Translations under genes and position numbers: made by a program | Shown: positions 61,924-64,000 of the stretch, piece after piece | Position numbering within the stretch: position 1 is the stretch's first letter | How the letters are laid out: each line of letters opens with the position of its first letter | Assembly: GCF_017168145.1 (NCBI RefSeq) | Contig: NZ_JADQTL010000010.1 | Span: forward strand, 496,001 to 560,000 | Source of the DNA: Anaerovorax sp. IOR16 | GTDB lineage: Bacteria; Bacillota; Clostridia; Peptostreptococcales; Anaerovoracaceae | Reading direction: 5' to 3' | DNA: 64,000 nt | Notes under the pieces: model-generated | Told to the model about the DNA's origin: nothing | What the model saw: only the letters and a program-made list of their open reading frames with translations | Database searches by the model: none

Positions 61924-63345
61924 TTAAAAACGAAAATCTCGTTTCCCATTATGAAGCTCACCCAAGTATTCCTTTGCGATGGAACGTACTTTTTCATTCG
62001 TAATATTGTTAATTTCCTTGGAAATGAGGGCTTCCCCTTTTAACTTAGTATCTTCCGATGCATAATCTTCAAGATATTCTTTTAAGGTCATAAGTGCGTT
62101 TGGAAGACAACAATTAGCAATTTGTCCTGCCTTAACCAAGGTCATAAATCGATCTCCCGTACGACCTTCCCGATAGCATGCTGTACAAAAGCTTGGAATA
62201 TAATCCATAGCCAAAAGCCAATTAACAATTTGGTCTAAGGTCCTTGTATCATTTAACTCAAATTGTGCAGAGTTATCTTCTTCTGCTTCTTTTTCTGCAT
62301 AACCACCAACGCTGGTGCAAGAGCCGCCGCTGATTTGTGAGATTCCAAGATCCAAAACACGTCTTCTTGTTTCTTCGGTTTCTCTTGTTGAAATAATCAT
62401 ACCGGTATATGGAACCGCTATGCGTAATACTGCAACAATTTTAGCAAAAATATCATCATTAATGGCATTCGTAAAGTTATCCGGATCGATGTCGTCTGCC
62501 GGACGGATTCTTGGCACACTGATTGTGTGTGGACCAACTCCGAATGCAGCTTCTAGATGCTCTGCATGCATTAAAAGACCAATAAAGTCATAACGATATA
62601 AGTTGAGCCCAAACAAAACACCGATCCCTACATCGTCAATGCCGGCTTCCATTGCACGATCCATTGCTTCTGTATGGTAGGCATAATCATGCTTTGGCCC
62701 TGTCGGATGCAGCATTTCATAATTTTCCTTGTGGTAGGTTTCCTGAAATAAAATATAAGTACCAATGCCCACTTCTTTCAGCTTACGATAATTTTCAACG
62801 GTAGTAGCGGCAATGTTAACATTGACTCTTCGGATTGCACCATTTTTATGATGAATGCTGTAGATGGTGTTAATGCTTTCCAATACATAATCAATCGGGT
62901 TATTTATCGGGTCTTCACCCGTTTCAAGTGCAAGACGTTTATGTCCCATATCTTGTAAGGCACGAACCTCACGAGCAATTTCATCTTGCGTTAATTTTTT
63001 TCTGGAAATGTGTTTGTTCTGATGATGATAAGGGCAGTATACACATCCGTTTACACAGTAATTAGATAAATACAATGGTGCAAACATAACGATACGATTG
63101 CCATATAATTTTTGTTTGATTTCTTTAGCCAAAGCAAACATTTTTTCATTTTCTTCCTCAATCTCACATTCCAAAAGTACAGCGGCTTCACGATGAGTAA
63201 GCCCTTTACAATCTTTTGCTTTATTAATAAGAGAAGAAATCAGTTCCTTATTGTCTTTATTGGCTTTGGCGTATTCAATAGTAGAGAGAATTTCCTCATT
63301 ATTGATAAATTCTTCGGCCTTTTTTGAAGCTGGATTATAGCGCAT
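61924..63345 (-). CDS. hydG: [FeFe] hydrogenase H-cluster maturase HydG (radical SAM tyrosine lyase)
   Basis: About 473 residues. Cleaves tyrosine to make the CO and CN- ligands of the H-cluster. The radical-SAM motif C-V-N-G-C-V-Y-C gives C97, C101 and C104 (C-x3-C-x2-C). The C-terminal extension, which distinguishes HydG from ThiH, keeps C-T-A-C and a later C in I-A-N-C-C for the auxiliary cluster. AAGGAA precedes the ATG at 63345, which overlaps the 3' end of hydE by 11 bp. Confidence 0.95.
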   Translation of the reverse strand: MRYNPASKKAEEFINNEEILSTIEYAKANKDNKELISSLINKAKDCKGLTHREAAVLLECEIEEENEKMFALAKEIKQKLYGNRIVMFAPLYLSNYCVNGCVYCPYHHQNKHISRKKLTQDEIAREVRALQDMGHKRLALETGEDPINNPIDYVLESINTIYSIHHKNGAIRRVNVNIAATTVENYRKLKEVGIGTYILFQETYHKENYEMLHPTGPKHDYAYHTEAMDRAMEAGIDDVGIGVLFGLNLYRYDFIGLLMHAEHLEAAFGVGPHTISVPRIRPADDIDPDNFTNAINDDIFAKIVAVLRIAVPYTGMIISTRETEETRRRVLDLGISQISGGSCTSVGGYAEKEAEEDNSAQFELNDTRTLDQIVNWLLAMDYIPSFCTACYREGRTGDRFMTLVKAGQIANCCLPNALMTLKEYLEDYASEDTKLKGEALISKEINNITNEKVRSIAKEYLGELHNGKRDFRF

Positions 63346-64000
63346 TTTGTTTCCTTTCTGGAGCATCGCCCCGATCTACAACTAAGATTCTATCTATGCT
63401 GTTCATACGATTGGTAAGACAGCCTTGACATTCTGCTGCTTCTTCTCCGGTACAGATTTTATTATCGTAAAGCATATATTTCTTACGAATGTTTACCGGA
63501 GATAAATTTGGCATAACCACATTGGCACCTGCTAAAATTCCGAGCTCACGGCCTTGTGGATGAATCGTTCCGAGTGCAGTGGTAGCAGGAAGAAGAACTT
63601 GCGGGAGCATCAATCGAAGAATACTAATTAAGCATAAGGTTCTCTGTAAGCTTCCGGCAGATTGATTTGCAAATGGAGTATCGTGATGCGGTAAAAATGG
63701 GCCAATGCCTACCATATGTGGCTGTAATTTATAAATGAATTGCAAGTCCTCAACCAGTGTTTGCGTGGTTTGGTAAGGAGAACCCACCATAAATCCAGTT
63801 CCGGTTTGAAATCCAATGTCCATTAAATCCAGCAAACATTGTTTTCTGCTTTCCAGTTTTTGCTCTGAAGGGTGCAGCTTACTATAGTGTTCCTTATTTG
63901 CCGTTTCATGTCTTAAAAGATATCGATCTGCACCCGCTTCAAAATAAGAACGGAAGCTTTCTTTACTCTTTTCTCCCAAGGAGAGCGTTAAAGCACAATC
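63335..64000 (-). CDS. hydE: [FeFe] hydrogenase H-cluster maturase HydE, cut by window end
   Basis: The frame is open to the right edge (D-C-A-L-T-L-S-L-G-E), so only about the C-terminal 220 residues are present; the radical-SAM cysteine motif lies outside. Y-L-L-R-H-E-T-A-N-K and T-G-F-M-V-G-S-P-Y-Q-T are HydE-specific stretches. Near the end C-T-G-E-E-A-A-E-C-Q-G-C gives C-x7-C-x2-C, the optional second Fe-S cluster of HydE. It overlaps hydG by 11 bp. The TTG at 63979 is not the start. Confidence 0.93.
   Translation of the reverse strand, partial: DCALTLSLGEKSKESFRSYFEAGADRYLLRHETANKEHYSKLHPSEQKLESRKQCLLDLMDIGFQTGTGFMVGSPYQTTQTLVEDLQFIYKLQPHMVGIGPFLPHHDTPFANQSAGSLQRTLCLISILRLMLPQVLLPATTALGTIHPQGRELGILAGANVVMPNLSPVNIRKKYMLYDNKICTGEEAAECQGCLTNRMNSIDRILVVDRGDAPERKQNAL

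Noticed and set aside
1-64000. tRNA, rRNA or CRISPR arrays
   Set aside because: No cloverleaf-like or rRNA sequence was recognised in the gaps, and no short regularly spaced direct repeats other than the coding SLH repeats.

Overview
The window is AT-rich bacterial DNA that starts next to a chromosomal replication origin. It opens inside dnaN and runs through recF, rpmH, rnpA, yidD, yidC, jag/khpB, mnmE, mnmG, rsmG, noc, parA and parB, with three perfect parS sites. AGGAGG-type ribosome binding sites, consensus sigma-A promoters, Noc/Soj/Spo0J and YycH/YycI point to the Firmicutes. An ornithine-fermentation operon and the [FeFe]-hydrogenase maturases HydE, HydG and HydF point to a strictly anaerobic, amino-acid-fermenting member of the Clostridia. 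I cannot name the genus; the local gene order (rpmH directly behind recF on the same strand) is not that of Bacillus.

Region by region: 1-12 kb is the origin, RNA-modification and segregation block, with a CatB-type acetyltransferase inserted on the opposite strand. 12-21 kb holds a cysteine desulfurase, aroQ, a PAS/PP2C phosphatase, RNase H, and the yycH-yycI-walJ-htrA-rlmH row without walR or walK beside it. 21-31 kb is accessory: an SGNH hydrolase, an S-layer-homology protein with four near-identical 222-bp repeats, a cation exchanger behind a manganese (yybP-ykoY) riboswitch, Crp, OsmC and ArsR proteins, a cysteine hydrolase, an IS110-family element and an APC permease. 32-37 kb carries a Cache histidine kinase, an NtrC-type regulator and a RocR-like sigma-54 activator.

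37.4-46 kb is the metabolic core. A -24/-12 (sigma-54) promoter lies in front of ord, ortA, ortB, oraS, oraE, a GlmL/MutL-like reactivase and orr. Together these racemise L-ornithine to D-ornithine, convert it with a B12/PLP aminomutase to 2,4-diaminopentanoate, oxidise that to 2-amino-4-oxopentanoate and cleave it with CoA to D-alanine and acetyl-CoA. The RocR-like activator next door is the natural regulator. 46-64 kb continues with a permuted papain-like hydrolase, a soluble chemoreceptor fused to a solute-binding domain, an aminotransferase, a UroD/MtaA-like enzyme divergent from a PocR-AraC regulator, a secreted M14 peptidase, a CDF transporter, D-serine ammonia-lyase, a VanR-VanS-VanY set and the hydE-hydG-hydF maturation operon.

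The most interesting items are the Mn2+ riboswitch with its overlapping terminator, the parS sites set in 28-36 bp palindromes (one doubling as the parB terminator), the sigma-54 control of ornithine fermentation, the cytosolic chemoreceptor-SBP3 fusion, a cysteine-cluster PAS module shared by two regulators, and the candidate bridge-RNA region of the IS110 element.
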